Assembly (NCBI GenBank): GCA_020060545.1
Contig: JAGUZX010000079.1
Location: 1 to 40,980 of the forward strand
Length of the DNA stretch: 40,980 nt
Direction: 5' to 3'
Source of the DNA: Desulfovibrio sp.
GTDB taxonomy: Bacteria; Bacillota; Dethiobacteria; DTU022
Shown here: positions 1 through 8,567 of the stretch, one piece after another
Layout of the letters: each line of letters starts with the position of its first letter
Numbering within the stretch: position 1 is the stretch's first letter
Notes under the pieces: model-generated
Told to the model about the DNA's origin: nothing
The model's database searches: none
The model's input: only the letters and a program-made list of their open reading frames with translations
Made by a program: the position numbers and the translations under genes

Positions 1-1
1 C

Positions 2-460
2 CGCAGCGTGCTCGAACTGGGCGCGGGCGCCGGGCTGCCGGGAGTGGTATGCGGCCTCAAAGGGGCGGCGGTCACTTTTTCCGATTTCCAGCAGCAGGCG
101 CTGGAGCTATGCGGGCGCAACGCCCGGCTGCATGCCCTCGAGGGCTTCAGGCTGCTCCTGGAAGACTGGCGGTGCTTTTCCTGCCGGGAACGGTTTGACC
201 TGGTCCTCGCCTCCGATATCGCCTACGAACCGCGCCTGCTCCCGCACCTTCAAGCGGTCCTGCTGCGGGCGGTACAGCCGGGCGGGGCGATCTTTTTTTC
301 GCACCCCGATCGTCCCGTCACGCGGGATTTTGTGCGGGAGCTGATTCCCACGGGCCCCTTTTCTGAAACCCGCACGGTTGTAAGCGTAAATGTGGACGAC
401 CCCGTCCGTTCCCGCTACGATATCACTGTGCACTGCCTGGTAAAGAGTATTGCCGGCTGA
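2..460 (+). CDS. Class I SAM-dependent methyltransferase, METTL16/21-like (5' end outside window)
   Basis: The frame is open from the first base, so the N-terminus lies to the left of the window; the visible 152 residues are the C-terminal part. The glycine-rich SAM-binding motif I (LELGAGAGLPG) opens the visible part. An acidic residue (FSD) ends strand beta2, and DLVLASDIAYEP follows in the post-motif position typical of the protein lysine methyltransferase family 16 (METTL21-type). The family methylates lysines on proteins; the substrate here cannot be read from the sequence. The gene ends 85 bp before the PAP2 phosphatase on the same strand, so they may or may not be cotranscribed. Another Rossmann methyltransferase family is possible because the diagnostic N-terminus is missing. 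Confidence 0.75.
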   Translation, partial: RSVLELGAGAGLPGVVCGLKGAAVTFSDFQQQALELCGRNARLHALEGFRLLLEDWRCFSCRERFDLVLASDIAYEPRLLPHLQAVLLRAVQPGGAIFFSHPDRPVTRDFVRELIPTGPFSETRTVVSVNVDDPVRSRYDITVHCLVKSIAG

Positions 461-545
461 AGCAGGAGAGAACGCCCCCGGCGCAGAATATTCTTATTAC
501 AAGTTGCCTTTATCTTCAGGCAAATAAAAAAAAGGAGTGATTTTT

Positions 546-1547
546 ATGGAAAGCCCTCCCGTAAGCAGGCCGTATTTTTCTCCTGTTCGGGGGAAGGAGC
601 GCTTTTGGCTGGTCTTGAGCTGGGTGGTGGTTGCTGTATGCGCCGCAATTCTTTATTTTTACTGGGATCAAACCCGCACCATGGCCTTGACTAATTATTT
701 TGCCTTATGGCGCAGTATTAAGCCGGTGAATTACCTGTTCGAGTTTTTCTCTTTTTTAGGCAACGATGAATTTTACATGCTCTTTTTCGGCATCCTGATC
801 TGGTGCGTAAGCAAGCAGCTCGGTTTCTGGACGGCGGCGGTGCTGCTGGTGTCAGGGGTTGTCAGCGGCACCGTGAAGGATTGGACCGCTCTTGAAAGGC
901 CCGCCATAGACTGGAAAAAGCAGCTGGAAAGCTACGCCTTTCCCAGCGGCCACACTTTAACCGCGGTTACGGTCTGGGGTTACATGGCGGTCCGGCTGAA
1001 AAAAACGGGTTTTTGGATCTGGGCGCTCGTGGCGATGGTGATGATCGCTTTGTCAAGGATCGTTTTGGGTTTTCACTACCTTGGCGATATCCTGGGCGGC
1101 TTCGCCATGGGTATCCCTGTCCTGCTGTTCCTGGTCTGGATCAGCGCCTTGTTTGTGGAGAAAGGATGGGCCGCCAAATTCTCCGCACCGCTGATCGCGG
1201 CTTTGTGCGCCGTCATTCCGGTTGTTTTGACCGTTCTGGCTCCGTCCGGCGACATGCCGAAGCTGATGGGCCTTTTCGCCGGGGCCTCCCTGGGCTATTT
1301 CGTGGAAATCAGGAAGGTCCGCGCCGCGACAAGCGCGCGCTGGTATTTCCAGGTAATCAAGGCGGTCATCGGCGCCGCCGTGCTGTTCGGGATCGTGATG
1401 GGCTTGAGCAAGGTCCTCGCCTCGGACAACGCGGCGCTGCAGGTTTGGCTGCGCTTTATCCGCTACGGCTTGGGCGGGGTCTGGGTCACCCTGCTGGCGC
1501 CGGCCCTTTTCGTCGCGCTGAAACTGACCCCGCGGGAGAAAGTATAA
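546..1547 (+). CDS. PAP2-family membrane phosphatase
   Basis: Integral membrane phosphatase of the PAP2 superfamily, acting on lipid phosphates or pyrophosphates (phosphatidate, phosphatidylglycerophosphate or undecaprenyl pyrophosphate) at the outer face of the cytoplasmic membrane. All three signature blocks are visible: KDWTALERP (K-x6-RP), YAFPSGHT (PSGH) and SRIVLGFHYLGDILGG (SR-x5-H-x3-D). About eight or nine membrane segments are present. At 333 residues it is longer than minimal PAP2 proteins, and the extra C-terminal part is hydrophobic with no recognisable domain. The ATG at 546 is preferred over the GTG at 537 because AAGGAG sits correctly upstream of it, whereas the GTG lies inside that ribosome site. 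The exact substrate cannot be assigned from sequence. Confidence 0.88.
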   Translation: MESPPVSRPYFSPVRGKERFWLVLSWVVVAVCAAILYFYWDQTRTMALTNYFALWRSIKPVNYLFEFFSFLGNDEFYMLFFGILIWCVSKQLGFWTAAVLLVSGVVSGTVKDWTALERPAIDWKKQLESYAFPSGHTLTAVTVWGYMAVRLKKTGFWIWALVAMVMIALSRIVLGFHYLGDILGGFAMGIPVLLFLVWISALFVEKGWAAKFSAPLIAALCAVIPVVLTVLAPSGDMPKLMGLFAGASLGYFVEIRKVRAATSARWYFQVIKAVIGAAVLFGIVMGLSKVLASDNAALQVWLRFIRYGLGGVWVTLLAPALFVALKLTPREKV

Positions 1548-1589
1548 CCGTAGTCTTTTCACCGTGTTGATAGTACGGCACTCAGTATG

Positions 1590-1611
1590 GGGGCGGCGCT
1601 TGCGCCGCCCC
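1590..1611 (+). terminator. GC-rich hairpin after the PAP2 gene
   Basis: A perfect 10-bp inverted repeat (GGGGCGGCGC, TT, GCGCCGCCCC) lies 43 bp after the PAP2 stop and is followed by a T-rich stretch (TTCGCTTTGTTAATTT). It sits between convergent transcription units, the PAP2 gene on plus and the antiporter operon on minus, so it could stop plus-strand transcripts. The U-tract is imperfect. Confidence 0.6.
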
Positions 1612-1725
1612 TTCGCTTTGTTAATTTCCCTCCACCGGTATAAGGAAAACCTGCTATTAACCATGGAGATCAGCCCGCGTAGGGTGCGTCTCGCCGCGCC
1701 GCTTCCCGCGGTAGCCCCCGGAGGG

Positions 1726-3924
1726 CTAGTAAAAAAGGAAGAAAAGGCTTAGGAGCACCAGCAGGAAGATCATCATCAGGAGCAGGTTGAAATCGAGGTT
1801 GGAGATATTGAGGGATTGAAAAAAACGGATCCCCTTGGGGTTGAAATCCATCCGTACCAGCACGAAAAATATCCGGCGCCAAAAGTACCCGCTGCCGTGT
1901 ATGAAGCGGCGCAGGCCGTCGTACCAGAGCCTGTAGAACCCGTCTCTGACCCTGACGGCAATGCGCTGGAGCCATCGTCCCAGTCGGGCCGTCCCTTCGC
2001 TGTCAAAGCGCGAAAGCGCCAGGCAGGCCCGCTGCAGCGGGCCGGTGCTTTTAATCAGGAGGTTTTCGGCGGCCGCATCGACCAGGCTGCCGCTGATGGT
2101 TAAAACGCGCAGGGCGTAGGGGCTGCAGCTGTAAGAACGGTCCACCGCCGTTTCCACGGCGCGGCCGCCGCCGGTGAGAAGGAAGCCGGCGGCGAAAACC
2201 AGCGGCCGGTAGACCGCTTGTTCCACGCTGAGCCACGCCGGAAGGCTGACCCGCTGCAGGAGCCGCCCAAACAGGAGGTAGAGCAGCAGGCCCAGCCCCA
2301 GGACGGCGGCGATAGCCTGCAGGTCGTGGTGATCCCAGAAATTAAGCCCGGCCAGGTGTTCGAGGGCGTGGTGATCCAGGGGAAAAACCGCGGCGGCGGG
2401 GATAATCAGCCGGTTTAGCACCTGGGCCGGGAAGCTGCCCAGGGCGGCGATCGCGGCGCTGAGCGCCGCAAAGACGGCCATTTCACCGGGCGTCTCTTTA
2501 GGCAGCGGCCCCAGACCCGCCGGTCGTTTCCCGAAGAAAATACCGCAGCAGAGCTTGGTGATATAGCAGACGGTAAGGGCGCCGGTAACGGTAAAAATCT
2601 TTTCGGCCCAGGCGAGGCCGGGGCCGTGCCCGTGGGCGAGCGCCTCGACGATGGCATGGTGCAGCAGCGTTTTGCCGGTATAGCCGTTCAGGCCCGGCAC
2701 GCCGGTAATGCCGGCCGCCGCCACCAGAAAGGCGAGAGTGGTGGCGGGAAGCGAACGCCACAGTCCGCCCAGCTTTCGAACATCCAGTTCGTGGGTGCGG
2801 ATATAGACCGCGCCCACCAGCATAAACAAAGAAGCTTTGAAAAAAGCGTGGTTGACGATATGATAGACGGCCCCGGCCAGCCCCGCGGCGCCGTGGTAGC
2901 CGAGGTAGGCGGCCGCGCCGGCGCCCATGAGGATGTAGCCCATCTGGCTGATGCTGCTGTAGGCCAGGATGCGCTTGGCGTTGTTTTGAAAGAGAGCAAT
3001 GAAGGCGGCGGTAAACATGGTTGCGGTCCCGATCCAGATCATGACCAGCCCGAGCAGCGCCGCGGTCTCCCAGTGCCCCGCCTCCGGGTGGTGTGCCGGG
3101 GTGAATAAAAGGTTGATCACCCTGATGATGCCGTAAGCGCCGGTTTTGATCATGATCCCCGACAGCAGCGCGCTGGCGGGGGACGGGGCCACCGGGTGGG
3201 CCTTGGGCAGCCAGATATGCAGGGGCACCATCCCGGCCTTGATCCCGAACCCGGCGATCAGGCAGGCGGCAATAAGAAAGCGCAAATTGCCGAGCCGTTC
3301 CAGCTCTTCCAGCCGGGGCGCCAGGGTAACGCTGCCGGTGTAGCAGTAGAGCAGCAGGATCGCCGCCAAGAGCAGCAGCCCGCCCAGGACACCCAGGTAA
3401 AGGTAGTTGCGCCCGGCCTCGTCGGCTTCCGCCGTGCGGGCGTGAACGACGAGGACGCAGGAAGTGAAGGACATGATTTCAAAAAAGACAAAGAGGCTAA
3501 GCAGGTCTCCGGTCATAAAGACGCCGAGACAGCCGCCCAGGGAAAGCAGGAAAAAGAGGTAGTAGCGGTTTTGCTCCCCTTCATGGCGCATATAGAAAAC
3601 GGAAAACAGCGTGGCCAAAAACCAGATCAGGGCGGCCAGGAGGGTAAAGGCGGCGCCGAGGCGGTCAACGCGGAAGTAGAGCAGCCGCTCCAGAAACCCC
3701 GCCTGCAGTTTCAGCTCCACCGCCCCGCCGCCCGAGCGGTAAAAAAGGAACCCCGCCAGGAGCAGGGTCAAGCCCGCCGCCAGGACCGCCCCGCAGCCGC
3801 GCCATCGGCTGTCTCTAAGAGCGATCCGGTAGACCAGAAAACCGCCGGCCAGGGGAATCAGGGCGATCCACAGGGGCAGGCTGCTATAAACCACTTCGCT
3901 TTCCACAGGCGAAGGATAAGCCAT
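1726..3924 (-). CDS. Proton-pumping antiporter-like subunit, long form (MrpD/NuoL/M family), fifth in operon
   Basis: A 732-residue polytopic membrane protein of the MrpA/MrpD/NuoL-M-N antiporter-like superfamily, which moves protons or sodium across the cytoplasmic membrane as part of larger complexes. The TM5 glutamate (LFVFFE, about residue 149), the TM7 lysine (GFGIKAGMVPLHIWLP, about residue 229) and the downstream lysine in NHAFFK are all present. After the 14-TM core there is an extension of about 200 residues, ending in a hydrophobic helix preceded by the motif NISNLDFNLLL. The first gene of the operon carries the same extension. An ATG at 3924 follows AAGGAG. Spacing to the upstream gene is 34 bp. 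The extension recalls, without proving, the lateral helix and final TM of NuoL. No redox partner subunit is encoded in the cluster. Confidence 0.85.
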   Translation of the reverse strand: MAYPSPVESEVVYSSLPLWIALIPLAGGFLVYRIALRDSRWRGCGAVLAAGLTLLLAGFLFYRSGGGAVELKLQAGFLERLLYFRVDRLGAAFTLLAALIWFLATLFSVFYMRHEGEQNRYYLFFLLSLGGCLGVFMTGDLLSLFVFFEIMSFTSCVLVVHARTAEADEAGRNYLYLGVLGGLLLLAAILLLYCYTGSVTLAPRLEELERLGNLRFLIAACLIAGFGIKAGMVPLHIWLPKAHPVAPSPASALLSGIMIKTGAYGIIRVINLLFTPAHHPEAGHWETAALLGLVMIWIGTATMFTAAFIALFQNNAKRILAYSSISQMGYILMGAGAAAYLGYHGAAGLAGAVYHIVNHAFFKASLFMLVGAVYIRTHELDVRKLGGLWRSLPATTLAFLVAAAGITGVPGLNGYTGKTLLHHAIVEALAHGHGPGLAWAEKIFTVTGALTVCYITKLCCGIFFGKRPAGLGPLPKETPGEMAVFAALSAAIAALGSFPAQVLNRLIIPAAAVFPLDHHALEHLAGLNFWDHHDLQAIAAVLGLGLLLYLLFGRLLQRVSLPAWLSVEQAVYRPLVFAAGFLLTGGGRAVETAVDRSYSCSPYALRVLTISGSLVDAAAENLLIKSTGPLQRACLALSRFDSEGTARLGRWLQRIAVRVRDGFYRLWYDGLRRFIHGSGYFWRRIFFVLVRMDFNPKGIRFFQSLNISNLDFNLLLMMIFLLVLLSLFFLFY

Positions 3925-3958
3925 CACTATCTCCTTCTTGCCGCTCTCATCATGCCGG

Positions 3959-5488
3959 TTAGAACAGGCCGTGGGTTACCGTCTTGATCATCTCCAGGGG
4001 CCAGTTGACCGGCGTCAGGGCAAAGATAAAGCAGCCCACCGCCAGGATGGCGGTCGGCACCAGCATCTCCCAGGGCGCTTCGCCGGCCAGGGACGGTCCG
4101 GGGGCGGAAATCTCCGGGGGGGTGTGGCCGCCGTGGCCGCCGTGGACGGCATGCGCGCCGCTTTCGGCTTCACTGCGGCGGTTGAAAAAAGCGGCGATAA
4201 TGATCGGAAAATAATAGACGGCGTTCAAAAGGCTGCTGAGGATGAGCAGGGCCACAAAAATCGGCCGGTTCAGCTCCAGGGCGGCCATGGAAAGCTGCCA
4301 CTTACTGATGAAACCGTTAAAGGGTGGGATCCCGACCATGCTAAAAGAGGCTAACGTAAAACAAAGCATGGTCAGCGGCATGTGAAAACCGATCCCGCCC
4401 ATTTCGCTGATGTTTTTCTTGCCGGTCTGCACGATAATCGCCCCGGCGCAGAGGAAGAGGCAGCCCTTCATCAAGGCGTGGGTGAAGATATGGTAGACCG
4501 CGCCGACGAGGGCCCGCTCGCTGAGCAGGGAAATCCCCAGCAGGATATAACCGATCTGGGCGATGCTGGAGTAGGCCAGCCGCCGCTTTAAATTGTCCTG
4601 CAGGATGGCCAGCGCCGAACCGAGCAGGATGGTGACCGAGGCCAGGATTACGACGCAGATCTCCCAGTTGACGGCTTCGAAAAACCGCAGCGAGTAGACA
4701 TTATGGAAGATCCGGATCAACCCGTACGCCCCGGTTTTGATCATGATCCCGGAAAGCAGGGCGCTGGCCGGCGCCGGGGCCGCCGGGTGGGCGTCGGGCA
4801 GCCAGACATGGAGCGGGAACATCCCTGCCTTGATCCCGAAGCCGATTAGAAAGCCGATAAAGGCGGCCAGGGCCAGGCCCGACGGTTCGGTGATTAACCC
4901 ACCGGGACGGGCGAAGGAAACACTGCCGGCCAGGTAATAGGTCACGACCAGGCCAAAAAATATCGCCAAACCGCCGGCAACCGTCAGGTAGAGGTATTTC
5001 GCGCCGGCGAAAAGCGAGTAGGCGTCTTCCTCGTGGGCGATCAGCACGTAGGTGGTCAGGGCCATGAATTCAAAAAAGAGGAACAGGCCCAGCAGGTCGC
5101 CGGTGACCATCACGCCGACGCAGCCGCCCTGGGCCATCAGTAAAAAAGCGTAGTAGCGGTCGTGGGCGTGGCTGTGGGCGAGGTAGCGCGGCGAGTATAA
5201 CGTGGCCAGAAACCATAAAAATGAGGCCAGCAGGGACAGGAAAAACCCGATTCCGTCCACCCGGAAGGTGATTGAGAGCGGCAGATGGAAGAGGCGGTAG
5301 CCCGCTTCCAGGGTTTGCCCGTCCAGGATGGGCGGAAACATCAGGGCCACCAGGAACAGTGTTGTGCCCGAAATAGCCAGCGCCAGCGGTTCCCGGATCC
5401 TGACATTCAGGTAGTTGGTAATAAAGTAAAGCGCAAGCCCTCCCGCGATCGGGAAGAGGGCGGCCAGAGCCGGCAAGTTTGCATACAC
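3959..5488 (-). CDS. Proton-pumping antiporter-like subunit, short form (MrpD/NuoM family), fourth in operon
   Basis: A 509-residue, about 14-TM member of the MrpD/NuoM antiporter family. The functional glutamate (LFLFFEFM) and both lysines (FGIKAGMFPLHVWLP and HALMKG) are retained, so it looks competent for ion translocation. A His/Gly-rich loop (AVHGGHGGHT) near residue 455 is unusual and might bind metal or just be a flexible cytoplasmic linker. The start is a GTG at 5488, supported by CAGGAGG about 10 bp upstream. It is more similar to the neighbouring 501-residue subunit than to the two long forms, suggesting tandem duplication. It belongs to the five-gene minus-strand operon, 49 bp after the preceding gene. 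Confidence 0.85.
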   Translation of the reverse strand: MYANLPALAALFPIAGGLALYFITNYLNVRIREPLALAISGTTLFLVALMFPPILDGQTLEAGYRLFHLPLSITFRVDGIGFFLSLLASFLWFLATLYSPRYLAHSHAHDRYYAFLLMAQGGCVGVMVTGDLLGLFLFFEFMALTTYVLIAHEEDAYSLFAGAKYLYLTVAGGLAIFFGLVVTYYLAGSVSFARPGGLITEPSGLALAAFIGFLIGFGIKAGMFPLHVWLPDAHPAAPAPASALLSGIMIKTGAYGLIRIFHNVYSLRFFEAVNWEICVVILASVTILLGSALAILQDNLKRRLAYSSIAQIGYILLGISLLSERALVGAVYHIFTHALMKGCLFLCAGAIIVQTGKKNISEMGGIGFHMPLTMLCFTLASFSMVGIPPFNGFISKWQLSMAALELNRPIFVALLILSSLLNAVYYFPIIIAAFFNRRSEAESGAHAVHGGHGGHTPPEISAPGPSLAGEAPWEMLVPTAILAVGCFIFALTPVNWPLEMIKTVTHGLF

Positions 5489-5537
5489 GGTTCACTCGCC
5501 TCCTGAAGATGAAGTTTGTTTCCCGGACGGGCGCACC

Positions 5538-7043
5538 TCAAGGCGTGGCGGCAAAGAACGCCTGGGCCGCCGCCCGGGCCAGTTCGAGCGGCCAGTTGTG
5601 CGGCGCCACCACGGTAAAGGCGATCGACCCGAAAGCCAGTAAGAGAATCGGGATCAGCAAAACCGGCGAAGCTTCTTTAATCCGCACCTGCCGGCCGATC
5701 GTGTGCTGCCTGAGGGCTTTTTCCCCCAGGAAGGCGCTGATTACGATCGGCAGGTAATAAGCCGCGTTGAGCATACTGCTCACCAGGAGCAGCACCAGGA
5801 AGAGCGGCTGCCCGAAATCCAGCGCTCCCTGCCCCAGGTACCACTTGGTGACAAAAACGTTGAACGGGGGCAGCCCTACCGCCGTCACGGAGGCGACGGT
5901 AAAGGCAAGCATGGTCAGCGGCATCCGCAGCCCCACGCCGCCCAGTTCGCTTACCTTTTGTTTTCCCGTGCCCACAAGTACGGCGCCGGCGCAAAGGAAG
6001 AGGCACCCCTTCATCAAGGCGTGGGCGAAGACATGGTAAAGGTTGCCGATAAAGCCGTTTTCCGTCAGCAGCGAGATGCCCAGGAGAATGTACCCGATCT
6101 GGGCGATCCCCGAGTAAGCCAGGCGCCGGTTCAGGTTATCCTGGACCACGGCGTTAAGGGAGCCGTAGAGAATGGTTACGCAGGCCAGGCCCAGCAGAAG
6201 GTTGTTCCAATGCAGCTCTGAAACCAGCTTCAAGCCGTAGAGGTCGTATAAAACGCGGATGAAACCGTAAACACCGGTTTTCAGCAGCATGCCCGAAGAC
6301 AGGGCGGCGGCCGGGATCGGGGCAAAAGTATAGGCGTCAGGCATCCAGAGGTGCATGGGGAACATGGCCGACTTGATCCCGAACGCGACCATGAAGGCAA
6401 CGAAGGCGGCAAAGGCCGGAACCACTCCGGCCGGAAAGACGCCGCCCTGCCCAAAGCAAACCGTACCCGCCTGTAAATAGGTCAACACGCACCCCAGGAA
6501 CAGGGCCACCCCGGCGATGATGGTCATGAAAAGGAATTTCATCGCCGCGGCGCTTGCCTCCGGGGTCTTCTGGTGGGCGATCAAGATAAAAAAGATCACC
6601 GACATGAATTCGAAAAAGAGAAACAGGGTAAAGAGGTCCCCCGCCATGACCACACCCAGGCACCCGGCCAGGGTCAGGGACATGCCGCCCCAGAAGCGGA
6701 TCCGGCCGGGGCGATCTTTCATGAATTCCAGGGCGTAGACAAAGACGATCAGCCCGTAGAGGCAAAAAAGCAAAACCATGAACAGGCTTAAATGGTCCAC
6801 CCGGAAGCTTAAGCCTCCGGGGGGCAGCAGCTGCGCGAACTTAAGCACCAGCGTCTTCCCACCGGCCATCTCCTTCAGCAATAGGGGAGCGGCGGCAGCG
6901 GGGCCCAGGACCGAGGCCATAAACAGGAGCCGGGCCGCTTTTTCCGATACCAGCCCCGCCGCCAGGGCCGCTAGGCCGCATCCCAGGGGGATCAGGATCA
7001 TAACCAGGGGCAATGCGCTGGCGGTAACCGCGTTGGATGTCAA
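5538..7043 (-). CDS. Proton-pumping antiporter-like subunit, short form (MrpD/NuoM family), third in operon
   Basis: A 501-residue polytopic protein of the same family as its neighbours. The TM5 glutamate is seen in LFLFFEFMS, the TM7 lysine in FGIKSAMFPMHLWMP and the distal lysine in HALMKG. The HLWMPDAY stretch departs from the more usual HxWLPxAH of the other operon members, so its proton path may be tuned differently. The start is a TTG at 7043, about 10 bp after AAGGAGG; no ATG or GTG in frame is better placed. The gene follows the 488-residue subunit by 30 bp, so they are surely cotranscribed. Function as one ion-translocating module of a larger membrane complex is a family inference. 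Confidence 0.84.
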   Translation of the reverse strand: MTSNAVTASALPLVMILIPLGCGLAALAAGLVSEKAARLLFMASVLGPAAAAPLLLKEMAGGKTLVLKFAQLLPPGGLSFRVDHLSLFMVLLFCLYGLIVFVYALEFMKDRPGRIRFWGGMSLTLAGCLGVVMAGDLFTLFLFFEFMSVIFFILIAHQKTPEASAAAMKFLFMTIIAGVALFLGCVLTYLQAGTVCFGQGGVFPAGVVPAFAAFVAFMVAFGIKSAMFPMHLWMPDAYTFAPIPAAALSSGMLLKTGVYGFIRVLYDLYGLKLVSELHWNNLLLGLACVTILYGSLNAVVQDNLNRRLAYSGIAQIGYILLGISLLTENGFIGNLYHVFAHALMKGCLFLCAGAVLVGTGKQKVSELGGVGLRMPLTMLAFTVASVTAVGLPPFNVFVTKWYLGQGALDFGQPLFLVLLLVSSMLNAAYYLPIVISAFLGEKALRQHTIGRQVRIKEASPVLLIPILLLAFGSIAFTVVAPHNWPLELARAAAQAFFAATP

Positions 7044-7073
7044 GGCAACAGAACCTCCTTGTAAAACCGGTTG

Positions 7074-8540
7074 CTAGAAAATCGTCCTGATCACGGCGTT
7101 GACCAGGGGGATAGTGGTGTAACCGGCGAACAACCCCAGGGCGACCGCCGCCACGGCCAGGATTACTGTCGGCACAAGCATTGTCAGCGGCGCCTCGATG
7201 CTCCGCGGCCTTTCAAAAAGACCTTGCTTAAAAAAAGCGTTCACAATAATCGGCAGGTAGTAGATTGAATTGAGGACGGTGCTCATCAGGATGACATACG
7301 CGTAAACAGGTTTCCCGGCGCTGAACCCGGCCGTCAAAAGGTAATATTTGCTGAGGTAGCCGCAGATGGGCAGCATCCCCATCAGGCCGAAAGCGCCGAT
7401 GGAGAAGGCCAGCATGGTCAGGGGCAGGCGCCGCCCCACTCCCGCCAGGTCCGAGAGGCTCGTTTTGCCGGTTACGGTAATAATGATCCCGGCGCAAAAA
7501 AACAAGGTGATTTTCAGGAAAGCGTGGTTGATGATATGCAGCAGCCCCCCCGCCAAGCCGAAGGGCGTCAGCATCAGGGTGCCCAGGGTGATATAGCCAA
7601 GCTGCCCGATCGTGGAATAAGCCAGGCGAAGTTTCAGCACATCCTGTTTGATCGCCATCACCGAACCGGCAATGATGGTAAAGCAGATCACCACCGCCAG
7701 GTATCCGGTCAGGTTAAGCTCCCGCAGCGTTTCCACCCCGTAAAGGGAATAAAAAACGCGGGTGATGCCGAATACACCGGCCTTGACGATGGCCACGGCA
7801 TGGAGCAGGGCGCTCACCGGGGTGGGCGCGACCATGGCGCTGGGCAGCCATGAATGAAGCGGCATTACCGCCGCCTTGGTGCTGAAACCGGCGATGCAAA
7901 GGACAAAAATGACGACCAGCCAGCCGCGATCGGCGGGGTCGACCGACCCGAGGATCCCCCCGGGGGCGAAATCGAGTGTTCCGGCGAGGCTCAAAATCGC
8001 GAACAGGGAAAGAAAGATTAGCGCCCCGCCGCCGAAACTGTAGCTGATATATTTAATTCCGGCCCGGGTCGCTTCCCGGGTTTGGGCGTGAACCACCAGG
8101 GGGTAAGTGCAGATGGCGAGATATTCATAGAAAATGTAAAGCGTAAACAGGTTTCCAGCAAAAGCGACCCCCATGGTCGCCGAAGCGGAAAGAACGAAGA
8201 AAGTAAAGTAGCTGCGCTGGCCGTGTTCCCGGGCCATATAGCCGATTGAATAGATCATCGCAAAAACCCAAAGGGTTGAAGAGACTATGCCGAAAATCAT
8301 CCCCAGTGAATCCACCCGGAAATAGATGTGCAGGTTTTCGACCAGGGGGATCAGGCGGACCTCGATGATCTCACCCCGCATGGTATAGGGGAGCATGCTT
8401 GCCGCCGACGCAAACGTCAGGATGATCGCGCCCACGGCGATGCTGCTGCGCCAGGCGCTTTTTTCTTCATGGATGAAGCGGATGATCAGCGCTCCGGCCA
8501 GGGGAAACAGGACCGCCGCGAGGGGGAGGAAACCGGGCAT
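7074..8540 (-). CDS. Antiporter-like subunit, divergent short form (MrpD/NuoN-like), second in operon
   Basis: A 488-residue, 14-TM antiporter-like protein and the most divergent of the five. The glutamate motif reads LYIFYEYLA and the TM7 lysine region reads FSTKAAVMPLHSWLPSAM, with APTPVSALLHAVAIVKAG following. That pattern is closer to MrpD/NuoL-type proteins than to the GIMIKTGAYG pattern of its neighbours. The distal lysine is in NHAFLK. The ATG at 8540 has AGGAGG upstream. It lies 27 bp after the first gene of the operon. The divergence argues that it fills a distinct position in a multi-subunit stack rather than being a recent duplicate. Confidence 0.84.
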   Translation of the reverse strand: MPGFLPLAAVLFPLAGALIIRFIHEEKSAWRSSIAVGAIILTFASAASMLPYTMRGEIIEVRLIPLVENLHIYFRVDSLGMIFGIVSSTLWVFAMIYSIGYMAREHGQRSYFTFFVLSASATMGVAFAGNLFTLYIFYEYLAICTYPLVVHAQTREATRAGIKYISYSFGGGALIFLSLFAILSLAGTLDFAPGGILGSVDPADRGWLVVIFVLCIAGFSTKAAVMPLHSWLPSAMVAPTPVSALLHAVAIVKAGVFGITRVFYSLYGVETLRELNLTGYLAVVICFTIIAGSVMAIKQDVLKLRLAYSTIGQLGYITLGTLMLTPFGLAGGLLHIINHAFLKITLFFCAGIIITVTGKTSLSDLAGVGRRLPLTMLAFSIGAFGLMGMLPICGYLSKYYLLTAGFSAGKPVYAYVILMSTVLNSIYYLPIIVNAFFKQGLFERPRSIEAPLTMLVPTVILAVAAVALGLFAGYTTIPLVNAVIRTIF

Positions 8541-8567
8541 ATTCCACTTGCCTCCTAACCCAATGAT

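Noticed and set aside
1712-1728. Hairpin TAGCCC/GGGCTA overlapping the stop of the last antiporter gene as a terminator
   Set aside because: Only six base pairs and no U-tract on the minus strand; the larger hairpin at 1590-1611 is the better candidate in this gap.
3196-3987. Long plus-strand ORFs antisense to the antiporter genes
   Set aside because: Low-complexity Gln/Gly/Lys-rich translations, shadow frames of GC-rich membrane-protein genes, without ribosome sites or family motifs.
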